Part shown: positions 33,908 to 43,361 of the stretch, in pieces
Numbering within the stretch: position 1 is the first letter of the stretch
Layout: the number at the start of each line of letters is the position of its first letter
Assembly (NCBI GenBank): GCA_964472785.1
Contig: CAYYMH010000015.1
Span: 1 to 64,000 of the forward strand
Length of the DNA: 64,000 nucleotides
Source: CAYYMH01 sp964472785
Lineage (GTDB): Bacteria; Zhuqueibacterota; Zhuqueibacteria; Thermofontimicrobiales; Thermofontimicrobiaceae
Direction: 5' to 3'
The notes under the pieces: generated by a model
Told to the model about the DNA's origin: nothing
Seen by the model: only the letters and a program-made list of their open reading frames with translations
Databases searched by the model: none
Translations under genes and position numbers: made by a program

Positions 33908-35026
33908 ATGAATAATGATCAGCATCCTCCTTACCAGGAAAAAATTGCCCAAAAAGCAGGACTTCCGCTTTTGGATGGTGCAACCAGTGAATTTCCGCTT
34001 ATCACTTCCGAGCTCCGATCATTAAAAATGATCGCCGCTGATTTATCACGCTCAATTGATGAGAGACTCGAAGCATTTGAGGACATTATGGAATCCGAAA
34101 TCGGCGATACAACCATGTCCCGTGCCCGAAACATTGAGCGGGAATTTGGTCTGCGACAAATCTTTTTAAAATTCGAAGGCGGTAATCCTTCTGGCACTCA
34201 AAAAGACCGTATTTCATTTGCCCAGGTTATGGACGCGATACGGCGCGGCTTTGACGCGATCACTGCGGCTACCTGCGGTAATTATGGCGTTGCCGTTTCC
34301 TTTGCTGCTTCGCTGGCTGGTTTACGTTGCATCATTTACATTCCGGAGACCTTTCATACCAAACGTGTCAAAGAGATGGCAGATTTTGGCGCTGAAATTG
34401 TACGATTAGAAGGCGATTATGAAAACGCGGTTGAAGAATCGAGGAAACGAGCCGAAAAGGACGAAATTTATGACGCGAACCCTGGTGGCGCGAATACCAT
34501 ACTACAGTTGAAAGCTTATGGAGAAATTGCTTACGAAATTTATGACGAACTGCGTGATGCGCCGTCGATTGTTGCTGTTCCGGTTTCCAATGGCACCACT
34601 TTAGCCGGTATTTACAAAGGATTTCAAAGTCTTTACCGCCGCGGTAAGACATCAAAAAATCCTCGCATCGTTGCCGGATCTTCACACGGTAAAAATCCCG
34701 TAATACAGGCATTTTTAAAAAATTTACCACAATGTGCGGACCTGCAACCGGAAAAAATAAGAGAAACTTCAGTAAATGAGCCCCTGATCAATTGGCACTC
34801 CATCGATGGTGATTTAGCGCTGGATGCAGTCAGAGGATCAAATGGCTGGGCAGCCAATGCCTCTGATAAAAGCATGCTCAACTATTCCCGGCTGATCAGG
34901 GAAAAGGAAGGGCTCAATGTTTTGCCAGCTTCAACTGCGGGTCTGATTGCATTTATGGAATATCATCAGCGGGAATCACTGCCAAACGATCGTTATGTCA
35001 TTATTTTAACCGGGAGAAAAGCATGA
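33908..35026 (+). CDS. threonine-synthase-like PLP enzyme (fold type II)
   Basis: A 372-residue protein with the PLP-lysine motif in GNPSGTQKDR (about 92-101), GNYGVAVSFAASLAG (about 124-138) for phosphate and substrate binding, and a later VPVSNGTTLAG. This is the threonine synthase/cysteate synthase fold. A true threonine synthase would normally sit with homoserine genes; here it opens a cluster with DUF1611 and epimerase proteins. A beta-elimination or replacement on an O-phospho amino acid is therefore possible. Its stop overlaps the next gene as ATGA. Confidence 0.8.
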   Translation: MNNDQHPPYQEKIAQKAGLPLLDGATSEFPLITSELRSLKMIAADLSRSIDERLEAFEDIMESEIGDTTMSRARNIEREFGLRQIFLKFEGGNPSGTQKDRISFAQVMDAIRRGFDAITAATCGNYGVAVSFAASLAGLRCIIYIPETFHTKRVKEMADFGAEIVRLEGDYENAVEESRKRAEKDEIYDANPGGANTILQLKAYGEIAYEIYDELRDAPSIVAVPVSNGTTLAGIYKGFQSLYRRGKTSKNPRIVAGSSHGKNPVIQAFLKNLPQCADLQPEKIRETSVNEPLINWHSIDGDLALDAVRGSNGWAANASDKSMLNYSRLIREKEGLNVLPASTAGLIAFMEYHQRESLPNDRYVIILTGRKA

Positions 35027-36102
35027 TCAAACTACCAGAAGGCAATGCGATTGTCTATTGCGAAGGCGCTTTCAATACACCAAACGGAAAAACCGCTCAC
35101 GGTCTCGTTCGGCGGACGAACCGTTACCATATTTTGTCAGTGATCGATTCAAAGTATTCCGGACAGGATTCCGGTGTAGTTTTGGATGGCAAGGAAAATC
35201 TTGTTCCGGTGATGAGCGACCTCAAAAGCGCTGTTGATCATTTAAAAGAATTTGGGAAGTTGGCCACGCACTTTGTGATCGGACTGGCGCCAGATGGCGG
35301 GCGATTAAACGCAACTGCCCGATCCGATGTGCTAAAAGCAATTCAATGTGGTCTGAATGTGGATTGCGGTTTGCATGATTTTTTATCCGATGACATTGAG
35401 ATTGCTTCACTGGCGAAAAAATTCGGAGTTGAAATTCGGGATGTCAGGAAAACACCTCCCAGAAATAAGCTTCATTTTTTCGAAGGAAAAATCGAGCAAG
35501 TCGATTCACTCAAAATCGCACTATTGGGCACTGACTCTGCAGTGGGAAAACGAACCACAGCATGGATTCTGGTGGATGCATTACAAAAAGCCAGCTATTC
35601 TGCCGAGATGGTGGGTACCGGTCAAACCGCCTGGATGCAAGGGGCAAACTATTGTCTAATATTAGATTCGCTAATTAATGATTTTGTTTCCGGTGAAATC
35701 GAGCATGCGGTCTGGTCTGCCTGGACTGATAACAATCCAGATTTTATTGTCATTGAGGGACAAGGGAGTTTAATGAATCCGGCTTACCCGGGTGGATTCG
35801 AAATTTTGGCCGCCGGTCGCCCGGACGTGGTCGTACTCCAGCATGCGCCAGCGCGCAAAGACTACGATGGATTTCCCGGTTACCCGATTCATTCGGTTGA
35901 AAAGCAAATCGCAGCCATTGAACTGTTGTCAGGCAAACCAGTTGTCGCCATCACGCTGAATCACGAAAATATCCCGGCTAACGACATTGAAAAAACATGC
36001 CAATTATTAAGTCAGAAAACAAAATTACCGGTTTTTGATGTTTTGGTAAATGGCGCTGATGAATTAATAGCTGCACTCTTGAAATTTAAAAACAGTGAGT
36101 AA
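35023..36102 (+). CDS. DUF1611 P-loop protein
   Basis: A 359-residue DUF1611 protein. An N-terminal Rossmann-like part is followed by a P-loop NTPase-like half with LLGTDSAVGKRTTA (about 168-181), MVGTGQTAWMQG (about 200-211), VIEGQGSLMNPAYPGG (about 244-259) and a DVVVLQHAPAR region. Some DUF1611 proteins (DgcN type) are linked to D-glutamate catabolism together with an enolase-superfamily racemase. A homologue of that second partner is the last gene of this cluster. Function here is inferred from that pairing. Confidence 0.75.
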   Translation: MIKLPEGNAIVYCEGAFNTPNGKTAHGLVRRTNRYHILSVIDSKYSGQDSGVVLDGKENLVPVMSDLKSAVDHLKEFGKLATHFVIGLAPDGGRLNATARSDVLKAIQCGLNVDCGLHDFLSDDIEIASLAKKFGVEIRDVRKTPPRNKLHFFEGKIEQVDSLKIALLGTDSAVGKRTTAWILVDALQKASYSAEMVGTGQTAWMQGANYCLILDSLINDFVSGEIEHAVWSAWTDNNPDFIVIEGQGSLMNPAYPGGFEILAAGRPDVVVLQHAPARKDYDGFPGYPIHSVEKQIAAIELLSGKPVVAITLNHENIPANDIEKTCQLLSQKTKLPVFDVLVNGADELIAALLKFKNSE

Positions 36103-36108
36103 ATTTTC

Positions 36109-38475
36109 ATGAAAAAAGCAGAAAATTTAAGTGAAGCAATTGAACAATTGACAGTGATTGAAACCCTGGAAATCGGTCCGGTTCGCGTCGATAAAAAACG
36201 ATTAATCGCGCCGTATAAAATCCGAACTAAGAATGGTTCCGAGTCAGCCATGAATCTCGAATATAGCTATGAAACAGAGGTTTTTGATCCGACTGAACCG
36301 GACTCGATTAATCTGGCTCACATCATTGCTGCACAAGTAGCGCTTAACTATGGGTTGTTCTGCGAAAAAATAATTTTTCACGGACTGTTTGACCGTCATG
36401 ACCAGCGGTTTATCAAAGACATGGCTCTTAACACGGCACGCGAAATTTACGTTAAAAAAATTCTGGAGCCAAATTCATTCCTGATCGGTCCGGTTTCTCA
36501 ATTGCCACATGAAAAATTAGATCGTTACCTGCGTTCAGAAATCATCTTTTCTGATGAGCCAGCAGATTTTGCTCAAAATAAAAATGATACGAGTAAAGCA
36601 AGTTGGCATTCAGACGAAAAACGACACGCCGTTTTAAGCAGTGGCGGAAAGGATAGTCTGCTCAGCTACAGCCTGCTTCAGGAAATCGGCAAAGAAACCC
36701 ATTCTGTTTTCATTAATGAATCAGGGAGGCATTGGTACACTGCGCTGAATGCTTATCGCTATTTTAAAAACAAATATCCTGAAACTGCTCGAGTCTGGAC
36801 CAATGCGGATCGGATTTTTTCGTGGATGCTGCGCCATTTTTCGTTCATTCGTCAGGATTTTGCACGACTACGCTCTGATGAATATCCGATCAGACTGTGG
36901 ACTGTAGCTGTGTTCCTGTTCGGCGCTCTGCCAATTTTGCGGAAGCGCGGAATCGGCAGGCTGATTATTGGTGACGAATTTGATACCACCCGCCGCCTGT
37001 CTTATCGGGGAATCACCCATTATGATGGATTATACGATCAAAGCCGCTATTTTGATAACGCATTGACACAATATTTTTCAAACAAAAAATGGGGAATTAG
37101 ACAATTTTCCTTGCTCCGGACGCTATCAGAACTGCTGATCCAAAAAATTCTGGTGAAACGGTACCCAGAACACCAGTCCCAACAGATGTCCTGTCATGCG
37201 ACTCATATTGAAGGAAATCGGGTCAAACCCTGCGGCAAATGTGAAAAGTGCCGCCGGATCGTGGGAATGTTGATGGCGCTCGATGCCGATCCGAAAAACT
37301 GCGGTTACACTGAAACGCAAATTGAAAATTGTCTTCGGGAAGTTGCTAAACAGGGCGTTCATCAGGAAGCTGAAGGAGGAAAACAACTCGCATTTATGCT
37401 GATGGAAAAAGAGCTAATCCCGGCTGTTTCCAAACAGGAAAAAAACAAGCTCAGCCACCCTGAAATTCTAAAATTGCGCATTGATCCCGAACGTTCTCCG
37501 CTGAAAGATATTCCTGCTGATTTACAAGAACCATTGCTTAAAATCTGGTTTGAATACACCGAGGGTGCATTAATCAAAAAGAACCGAGAATGGGAAAAGT
37601 TTGAGCCGATTGTTGATTCAAAAATAAAACCAAAAACATCCGGTGAAGCAGAATCGACGAACAACACAACTGCATCAAAAAGTTCATCGGCAGCGAAGTC
37701 GTACATTTTAGGTGAAATCACCTGGCCCGAAGCAAAAAAGCGTTTCAAAGAAGTAGATGTCGCCTTGCTTCCGGTTGGCGCCATTGAACAGCACGGTTTA
37801 CATTTACCTTTGGATACAGATGCTTATGACGCCAATTTTTTGTCTCAAAAAGTCGCTGAAATGTGTAGTGATCCAAAACCGATTGTATTACCTCTGATTC
37901 CCTATGGCGTTTCATACCATCATGACGATTTTAAGGGAACGATCAGCATCACGAATGAAACTTTATCCAGCCTGGTTTATGAAATCGGCATGAGCCTTGC
38001 CAACCATGGGATTAAAAAATTGGTCATCATCAATGGCCACGGTGGCAATAGTCCGGCACTACAATTTGCTGCCCAAAAAATTAACCGGGACGCTCATATT
38101 TTCACTTGCGTGGATTCCGGTGAAACCAGTGACACGGACATCGAACGGATCGCAGAAACTGAAAATGATGTCCATGCCGGTGAAATTGAGACCAGCACAA
38201 GTTTAGCGATCCGCCCTGAATTGGTTAAACTTGACAAAGCGCGGAAATTTATCCCGCGATTTTCCAGCAGATATTTAAATTTCAGTTCAAAGCGCAGCGT
38301 TGAATGGTATGCGAGAACAGAGAAAATTTCCAGCACAGGCGTAATGGGAAATCCGCTGAAAGCCGACAAAAATAAAGGAGAGGAAATCTGGCACATCATG
38401 ATCAAAAATCTGGTCGAATTTGTCGAACAATTGAAAAGTATGACGCTGGATGAAATTTATACGAAACGCTATTAA
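36109..38475 (+). CDS. MurL-like PP-loop domain fused to a creatininase-family amidohydrolase
   Basis: A 788-residue two-domain protein. The first part (about 1-480) has the PP-loop AVLSSGGKDSLLSYS (about 179-193) and a zinc-type CGKCEKCRRIVG (about 365-376), a layout similar to MurL, the UDP-MurNAc-L-Ala-L-Glu epimerase. A Ser/Thr-rich linker (about 504-526) joins it to a creatininase domain (about 530-785). That domain has metal-site motifs VGAIEQHGLHLPLDTDAYDA, INGHGGNSPAL and DVHAGEIET. Creatininase-fold enzymes cleave amide bonds. The fusion implies consecutive steps on one substrate. It lies six bases after the DUF1611 gene. Confidence 0.65.
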   Translation: MKKAENLSEAIEQLTVIETLEIGPVRVDKKRLIAPYKIRTKNGSESAMNLEYSYETEVFDPTEPDSINLAHIIAAQVALNYGLFCEKIIFHGLFDRHDQRFIKDMALNTAREIYVKKILEPNSFLIGPVSQLPHEKLDRYLRSEIIFSDEPADFAQNKNDTSKASWHSDEKRHAVLSSGGKDSLLSYSLLQEIGKETHSVFINESGRHWYTALNAYRYFKNKYPETARVWTNADRIFSWMLRHFSFIRQDFARLRSDEYPIRLWTVAVFLFGALPILRKRGIGRLIIGDEFDTTRRLSYRGITHYDGLYDQSRYFDNALTQYFSNKKWGIRQFSLLRTLSELLIQKILVKRYPEHQSQQMSCHATHIEGNRVKPCGKCEKCRRIVGMLMALDADPKNCGYTETQIENCLREVAKQGVHQEAEGGKQLAFMLMEKELIPAVSKQEKNKLSHPEILKLRIDPERSPLKDIPADLQEPLLKIWFEYTEGALIKKNREWEKFEPIVDSKIKPKTSGEAESTNNTTASKSSSAAKSYILGEITWPEAKKRFKEVDVALLPVGAIEQHGLHLPLDTDAYDANFLSQKVAEMCSDPKPIVLPLIPYGVSYHHDDFKGTISITNETLSSLVYEIGMSLANHGIKKLVIINGHGGNSPALQFAAQKINRDAHIFTCVDSGETSDTDIERIAETENDVHAGEIETSTSLAIRPELVKLDKARKFIPRFSSRYLNFSSKRSVEWYARTEKISSTGVMGNPLKADKNKGEEIWHIMIKNLVEFVEQLKSMTLDEIYTKRY

Positions 38476-38490
38476 TTTGGAGAGAAACTC

Positions 38491-39561
38491 ATGAAGATCA
38501 CCAATGTCCGGAGTCAATTGGTCACGATGAGTCTAAAACAATCGTACACGATCGCATATGAAACATACGATTCAGCGACCAATGTTTTTCTCCGAATCGA
38601 TACAGATGAAGGTATCGCTGGATTTGGCTGCGCTGCTCCCGATGAACATGTAACCGGAGAAAGTGCGGCTAAAGTTTTCGATAATTTGAAGGGTCCTTTT
38701 ACCGCTCATTTAATAGGGGCAGATCCGTTACGAATCTCAAAAATATTGGAAGATTTGAAAATCAAATATCCGGAATATCCGTGCACGCGAGCAGCGGTTG
38801 ATATGGCGCTTTACGATATATTGGGGAAAAAAGCAAACTTGCCGTTGTGGAGAATTTTAGGCGGCTACCGCGACCGTATTATGACCAGCATTACGATTGG
38901 CATTTTACCAGAGCAGGAAACAATTAAGCACGCTAAAAAATATATTAAGCAGGGTTTCAAAGCGCTAAAGTTGAAAGGCGGAATCGACGTCGAATCCGAT
39001 ATTGCCCGTGTCATCAAAGTCAGGGAAGCGGTTGGCGATGAAATTGAGTTACGTTTTGATGCAAATCAGGGATTTACTGTCGAGCAGTCCATTTATTTCG
39101 TCCAAAAAGCCAGAAAAGCAAAACTGGAATTGATTGAGCAGCCAACGCCTCAGGAAGAGCCGAATTTATTGGGCCGAGTGACCAGTCAAACACCGATTCC
39201 GATAATGGCTGATGAAAGTTTAGTAACGATCAGAGATGCTTTCCGGTTAGCAAAAAATGAATTGAGCGACATGGTCAACGTGAAGTTGATGAAAGTTGGT
39301 GGAATCGCGGAAGCGCTTCAGATTAATTCTGTGGCTCGTTCCGCTGGACTTGAAGTGATGGTCGGCTGCATGGATGAATCCGCTCTTGCGATCGCTGCGG
39401 GATTACATTTTGCATTAGCCCGTCCCAATGTGCTATATGCTGACCTTGACGGTCATTTGGACCTGATCGATGATCCTGCTAAAGATACTATTACATTAAA
39501 AGACGGATTTTTATATCCCACTGAAAGTCCTGGCTTCAGCTGTCATCTGGACATTTTTTGA
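38491..39561 (+). CDS. dipeptide-epimerase-like enolase-superfamily enzyme
   Basis: A 356-residue protein of the muconate-cycloisomerase subgroup. The first catalytic lysines are in ALKLKGG (about 161-167). The three metal acids are in LRFDANQGF, LIEQPTP and MADES, and the opposite lysine is in VKLMKVGG. This arrangement matches L-Ala-D/L-Glu epimerases and N-acyl amino acid racemases. GGAGAG lies 6 bases before the ATG. With DUF1611 and MurL-like partners a role in interconverting L- and D-glutamate-containing compounds is likely, but the specificity loop cannot be read without alignment. Confidence 0.8.
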   Translation: MKITNVRSQLVTMSLKQSYTIAYETYDSATNVFLRIDTDEGIAGFGCAAPDEHVTGESAAKVFDNLKGPFTAHLIGADPLRISKILEDLKIKYPEYPCTRAAVDMALYDILGKKANLPLWRILGGYRDRIMTSITIGILPEQETIKHAKKYIKQGFKALKLKGGIDVESDIARVIKVREAVGDEIELRFDANQGFTVEQSIYFVQKARKAKLELIEQPTPQEEPNLLGRVTSQTPIPIMADESLVTIRDAFRLAKNELSDMVNVKLMKVGGIAEALQINSVARSAGLEVMVGCMDESALAIAAGLHFALARPNVLYADLDGHLDLIDDPAKDTITLKDGFLYPTESPGFSCHLDIF

Positions 39562-39574
39562 ACCTTTACCAGAA

Positions 39575-39598
39575 ATCAACAGTTGATAATTTTTTTTT
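39575..39598 (+). terminator. short rho-independent terminator after the epimerase cluster
   Basis: ATCAA (39575-39579), CAG loop and TTGAT (39583-39587) are followed by AA and nine Ts. The stem is only 5 bp but the T-run is strong. Confidence 0.5.
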
Positions 39599-39833
39599 CT
39601 GTCTTAATTGAAACAAAATCCATTAAATGTCGTCTTTTCATATCAGTAAATTGCATTAAATTACATAAACAGACAGTCTGACTTTTATCAAAACAGAAAT
39701 TAATAGAAAAGTTTTATTACAAAAATTTAGATTATTGCAATGATATCCATTACCGAATTGTAAGAAATATCTCTAAAATATTTTAAATTCAGTATTTCAA
39801 ATAATTAAAATTCTTTTACTTTTTAAAAAAAGC

Positions 39834-39862
39834 TTGCATTTTTGATTTTATTTTTATATAAT
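39834..39862 (+). promoter_or_regulatory. promoter of the capsule locus
   Basis: TTGCAT (39834-39839), a 17-base spacer and a perfect TATAAT (39857-39862). If used, the transcript has a leader of about 540 bases before the first gene at 40412, which is unusually long. Confidence 0.55.
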
Positions 39863-39899
39863 AACTTCCGAATTAATGTTATATTAAAAACACATTAAT

Positions 39900-40372
39900 A
39901 GCAGGTTTGCAGATTTAAATTGAGGGGCGTTTAGGTGGTGATGAATACTTGTTAGTTCGCAACTCGCTTTTAATTAAGAATTAACAAGATGTTAATAATT
40001 CATGGTTGGGAAGGGAAAAGCGCCAAGATGTTTAATAAAATTCCCCCCTTCACTCTGTCATTATTCAATTTACTTTTCTCGAACTCAAATCGTAAGAAAG
40101 GAATTGGGCGGATAGAAGTTTTGTATGCCCACCCATTAGTTTTAAACATAAAAGATAATATTTGATGTTACAAAAAATAAATTTACAATGAAATTTATTT
40201 TTTATTAAATTTCTTTATGAATCAAATTAATTCAAGCACCATTTAAAAAACCACTACTAAGAATGATAATTAGTCATCAGATTATTAATAATAATTTGGT
40301 TTAATTGATAATTTTGTTTTTTATTCTCACAATTATTTTTGTTTGAATAAATTCCGAGTTTAATGATTTGAA
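39900..40372 (+). other. structured leader upstream of the capsule locus
   Basis: A gene-free stretch of the presumed leader. One hairpin pairs GAAGGGAA (40010-40017) with TTCCC and CTTC (40041-40051), leaving a CC bulge. A second pairs TGGGC (40105-40109) with GCCCA (40127-40131), extended by AAT/ATT across a CCC bulge. G-rich sequence (GAGGGGCGTTTAGGTGGTGATG) lies near the 5' end. No known riboswitch consensus is recognised. Confidence 0.35.
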
Positions 40373-40411
40373 TTGCTTTCTTTTTTTTCACTTAGTACGG
40401 AATATTTAAAA

Positions 40412-40936
40412 ATGGATGGTTTTAAAATTTGGGTTGCAAGACTTTATTTTTTTCTGATTGTTGTATTGGTATCGTCACTCGTTTTTTCCCAGGACACACG
40501 CCAACAAGACAGCAAATATCAAATCGGCACAGATGAAAGATTATTGATAACCGTTCATGTTTTCGGAGAAGTCCAAAATCCTGGTGAATATTTAGTGCCG
40601 GATAACACAAACGTGCTTGAGTTGATTTCCAAAGCTGGGGGACCGACCGAATATTCCAACTTAAAAAATGTAAAAATTACACGAGGCTTGAGTGGGACAT
40701 CAAATCTGAAAAGCTCGAATGAAAAGACAACTTCATACAGGAAGCAAGTTATCAAAGTCAATTTAAAAAAAATACTAAATGATGTAAATGCAACAGCTAA
40801 TTTACCGACACTGCAACCAGATGATGTCATCAGAGTGGGGAGAAATTCGTTGTTTACATGGCAAAGAGTAATCCGAACACTATCCGAGCTTGCAATTATC
40901 GCCCAGTTATGGTACTGGTATAACCGGACGGATTAA
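40412..40936 (+). CDS. small SLBB-domain polysaccharide export protein
   Basis: A 174-residue protein from the ATG at 40412; an earlier in-frame TTG would spoil the signal peptide. A signal peptide (LYFFLIVVLVSSLVFSQ) is followed by one SLBB domain: VFGEVQNPGEYLVPDNT, then VLELISKAGGPTEYSNL. A further hydrophobic segment lies near the C-terminus (LSELAIIAQLWYW). It lacks the Poly_export domain of full Wza, so it is probably an accessory or minimal export component partnering the Wzz/BY-kinase encoded next. Confidence 0.75.
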   Translation: MDGFKIWVARLYFFLIVVLVSSLVFSQDTRQQDSKYQIGTDERLLITVHVFGEVQNPGEYLVPDNTNVLELISKAGGPTEYSNLKNVKITRGLSGTSNLKSSNEKTTSYRKQVIKVNLKKILNDVNATANLPTLQPDDVIRVGRNSLFTWQRVIRTLSELAIIAQLWYWYNRTD

Positions 40937-40991
40937 ATTTTTAATCTCAAATTAAAAAAAGTAATCCAATAATTTAAATGAAAAATAAATA

Positions 40992-43361
40992 ATGAATGAA
41001 CAGGAAACACAACCTTTTGAAATTGAGAAGCTCAAAGAAATTCTCCTGCGAAAAAAATGGCTAATTATCATCTGTTTGGTCATCTCAATCATTCCTGCTG
41101 TGCTTCTAAACGAGCTTTCAATGCCAATGTATCGCGCAGAGACTGTTCTTGTATTTGAAAAACACCAGGGACCAAAATCACTGCTCAATCCGTTTTTAGC
41201 CGATTTTACTCAAAGTTTTATCACCAATCAAATCCAGGAGATCAAGAGTTTGTCTTTAGCTGAGGAAGTTGTGGAAGCATTACCTCCGGGCATATTGAAT
41301 ACCTTTCCACTACCAAAGCCTGAAGACAGAGAACCTAATTTTAATGAAAAAGAATATATCGCAACGATGGTCCAAAAAGGCATATCTGCCAGCACGCTTC
41401 CCAATTCAGAAGTAATCAAAATTCAAGTTGAGGCATTTTCTTCCATAGCCGCAAAAGTGATTGCAAATACAGTTACTGAAATTTTTGAGAAGAGAAATTT
41501 AGAGATCAGACGAGCCGAATCTACTAACGTCAGGCGCACTATTGAAGGGCAACTTGAAACATTTAAAAACCGCCTGGATAGCGCTGAAATTGCGCTGAAG
41601 ACCTTTAAGGAACAGAGTCAAGTCACCGTTATTGACAGAGAGGCTGAAGAGATTCATAAAAGGATCACAGAAGCCGAGATCATCTACAATAATACAAAAG
41701 CGAATTTAGATGCTGCTAAAGAGCGGCTGACTTATATTCAGAATAAATTAGCTGAAGAGCGAGAAGGATTAGTCCCATCAATTACCCAAATTACCAGTCC
41801 CTGGGCAAAGAAATTGAAACAGCAGTTAGTGGATTTACAGGGTCAGTACACAAAGTTAAAATTACAAAACTACGATGAGGATCATCCGAAGATCATAGAA
41901 ATAATGAACCAAATCGATCAAACCAAAGAAAATTTGAAAACGGAAAGTTATAAAATTGCATCGGGTGAGAATATCGTTGATCCGATTACGCAAATCCAAA
42001 AATTCCTTGAAGAATCAATTACATTGGAAATCGAAGTGCAGACATATCAGGCGCAGGTACGCACGCTGCAAAATGTAATCGTGAGATATAAAAAGAATCT
42101 TAACACACTTCCGAACAAGGAATTACGATTGGCGCAATTATTGAGAGAAAAAGAAGTCAACGAGAATATTTACACTATGTTGTTGAACAAAAAAGAGGAA
42201 GCGCGTATCGCGGAAGCGGAAAAGACCGGAAATATCCGGATTATTGATTCAGCCAAAACACCCAAGTCACCATATAAACCCAGAAAAAAACTCAATCTCT
42301 TTCTGGCCGGAATTTTTGGAATCGTTTTAGGAGTCGGATTTGCGTTTCTAACTGAAGCGCTGGATAACAGCATCAAAAGTGTAGAAGACCTGGAGAAAGT
42401 AAGTGATCTGGAAGTATTAGGACTTATACCATCAATAAATCTCAAATTCAGGAAATCATATCTCAAAAAACTGAAAAAGAATAATTCCAGTGAATCGTTA
42501 CAAATTATTTCCAATCTCATCACCTTAGTTTCGCCTAACTCGCTGGAATCGGATGCGTTTCGGTTGCTAAGGATGAATATCAAGTTGATTAAATCATCCT
42601 CTCCGTTGAAAACGCTTTTATTCACCAGTCCGAATCCCCGGGAAGGCAAATCAGTCGTTATTACAAACCTGGCGATTAGTACAGCCCAACTGGGATTAAA
42701 AACGCTCATTATCGATGCTGATATCAGAAGACCGACTTTGCACTCTGTATTTCAAAAACAGAAGGCGGCCGGATTTGTCGATTTAATTATTAGTATTAAA
42801 AAGCAAATGACAAACTTCAGACGTGAGCAAAATCTTGTTGAGGAAAAAGCAGCCGGAAAAAAAGCGGCTAAAAAAGCCAATAATTTCAATTCTGAACCTT
42901 TGCTTAGAGCACTAAATTCGCTCGATTATGTATATCATCACAAACCGGAATTAGTCAAGTCACAACTCGACAAATACATATCACAAACTAAAATCGAAAA
43001 TCTGGACATTTTGACAACCGGTAAAAATACTATATTCTCAACAGAGTTTGTTTCATCAAAAATTTTAAAAAATATATTTATCGAATTAGAAAATCGATAT
43101 GATGCAATATATATCGATACACCACCGATCAATGTTACAACCATAGCCAGAGCTATCGGCACAGCCGTTGATGGGACCGTTTTAATCGTAAAATCAGGAA
43201 CGAGTCGAAAAAAAGATGTTGCTCGTACAGAACGGGTGCTCAAGGAAACCGGCAGTAACGTTATCGGTGTTGTCGTTAATCAGTTAAAATACGAATCAAA
43301 ATATAAAAACTACTACTCAGAAATATCTTTTGACGGTGAGAATAACAACAATGGACATTAA
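40992..43361 (+). CDS. Wzz-type chain-length regulator fused to a BY-kinase
   Basis: A 789-residue inner-membrane protein. An N-terminal Wzz domain with a membrane segment (about 25-42) is followed by a long coiled-coil GNVR region (about 180-400), a second membrane segment (about 435-455), and a CpsD/CapB kinase domain. That domain has Walker A NPREGKSVV near residue 548, Walker A' IIDADIRRP near 573 and Walker B IYIDTPPI near 707. A Lys-rich insert (EEKAAGKKAAKKA) lies between A' and B. The C-terminal tyrosine cluster is short (YESKYKNYYS). It controls polymer length and export through cycles of tyrosine phosphorylation. Confidence 0.88.
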   Translation: MNEQETQPFEIEKLKEILLRKKWLIIICLVISIIPAVLLNELSMPMYRAETVLVFEKHQGPKSLLNPFLADFTQSFITNQIQEIKSLSLAEEVVEALPPGILNTFPLPKPEDREPNFNEKEYIATMVQKGISASTLPNSEVIKIQVEAFSSIAAKVIANTVTEIFEKRNLEIRRAESTNVRRTIEGQLETFKNRLDSAEIALKTFKEQSQVTVIDREAEEIHKRITEAEIIYNNTKANLDAAKERLTYIQNKLAEEREGLVPSITQITSPWAKKLKQQLVDLQGQYTKLKLQNYDEDHPKIIEIMNQIDQTKENLKTESYKIASGENIVDPITQIQKFLEESITLEIEVQTYQAQVRTLQNVIVRYKKNLNTLPNKELRLAQLLREKEVNENIYTMLLNKKEEARIAEAEKTGNIRIIDSAKTPKSPYKPRKKLNLFLAGIFGIVLGVGFAFLTEALDNSIKSVEDLEKVSDLEVLGLIPSINLKFRKSYLKKLKKNNSSESLQIISNLITLVSPNSLESDAFRLLRMNIKLIKSSSPLKTLLFTSPNPREGKSVVITNLAISTAQLGLKTLIIDADIRRPTLHSVFQKQKAAGFVDLIISIKKQMTNFRREQNLVEEKAAGKKAAKKANNFNSEPLLRALNSLDYVYHHKPELVKSQLDKYISQTKIENLDILTTGKNTIFSTEFVSSKILKNIFIELENRYDAIYIDTPPINVTTIARAIGTAVDGTVLIVKSGTSRKKDVARTERVLKETGSNVIGVVVNQLKYESKYKNYYSEISFDGENNNNGH

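Noticed and set aside
39900..40372. Cyclic-di-GMP or other known riboswitch in the capsule leader
   Set aside because: None of the conserved core sequences of GEMM, SAM, preQ1 or similar riboswitches could be found by eye; only simple hairpins are supported.
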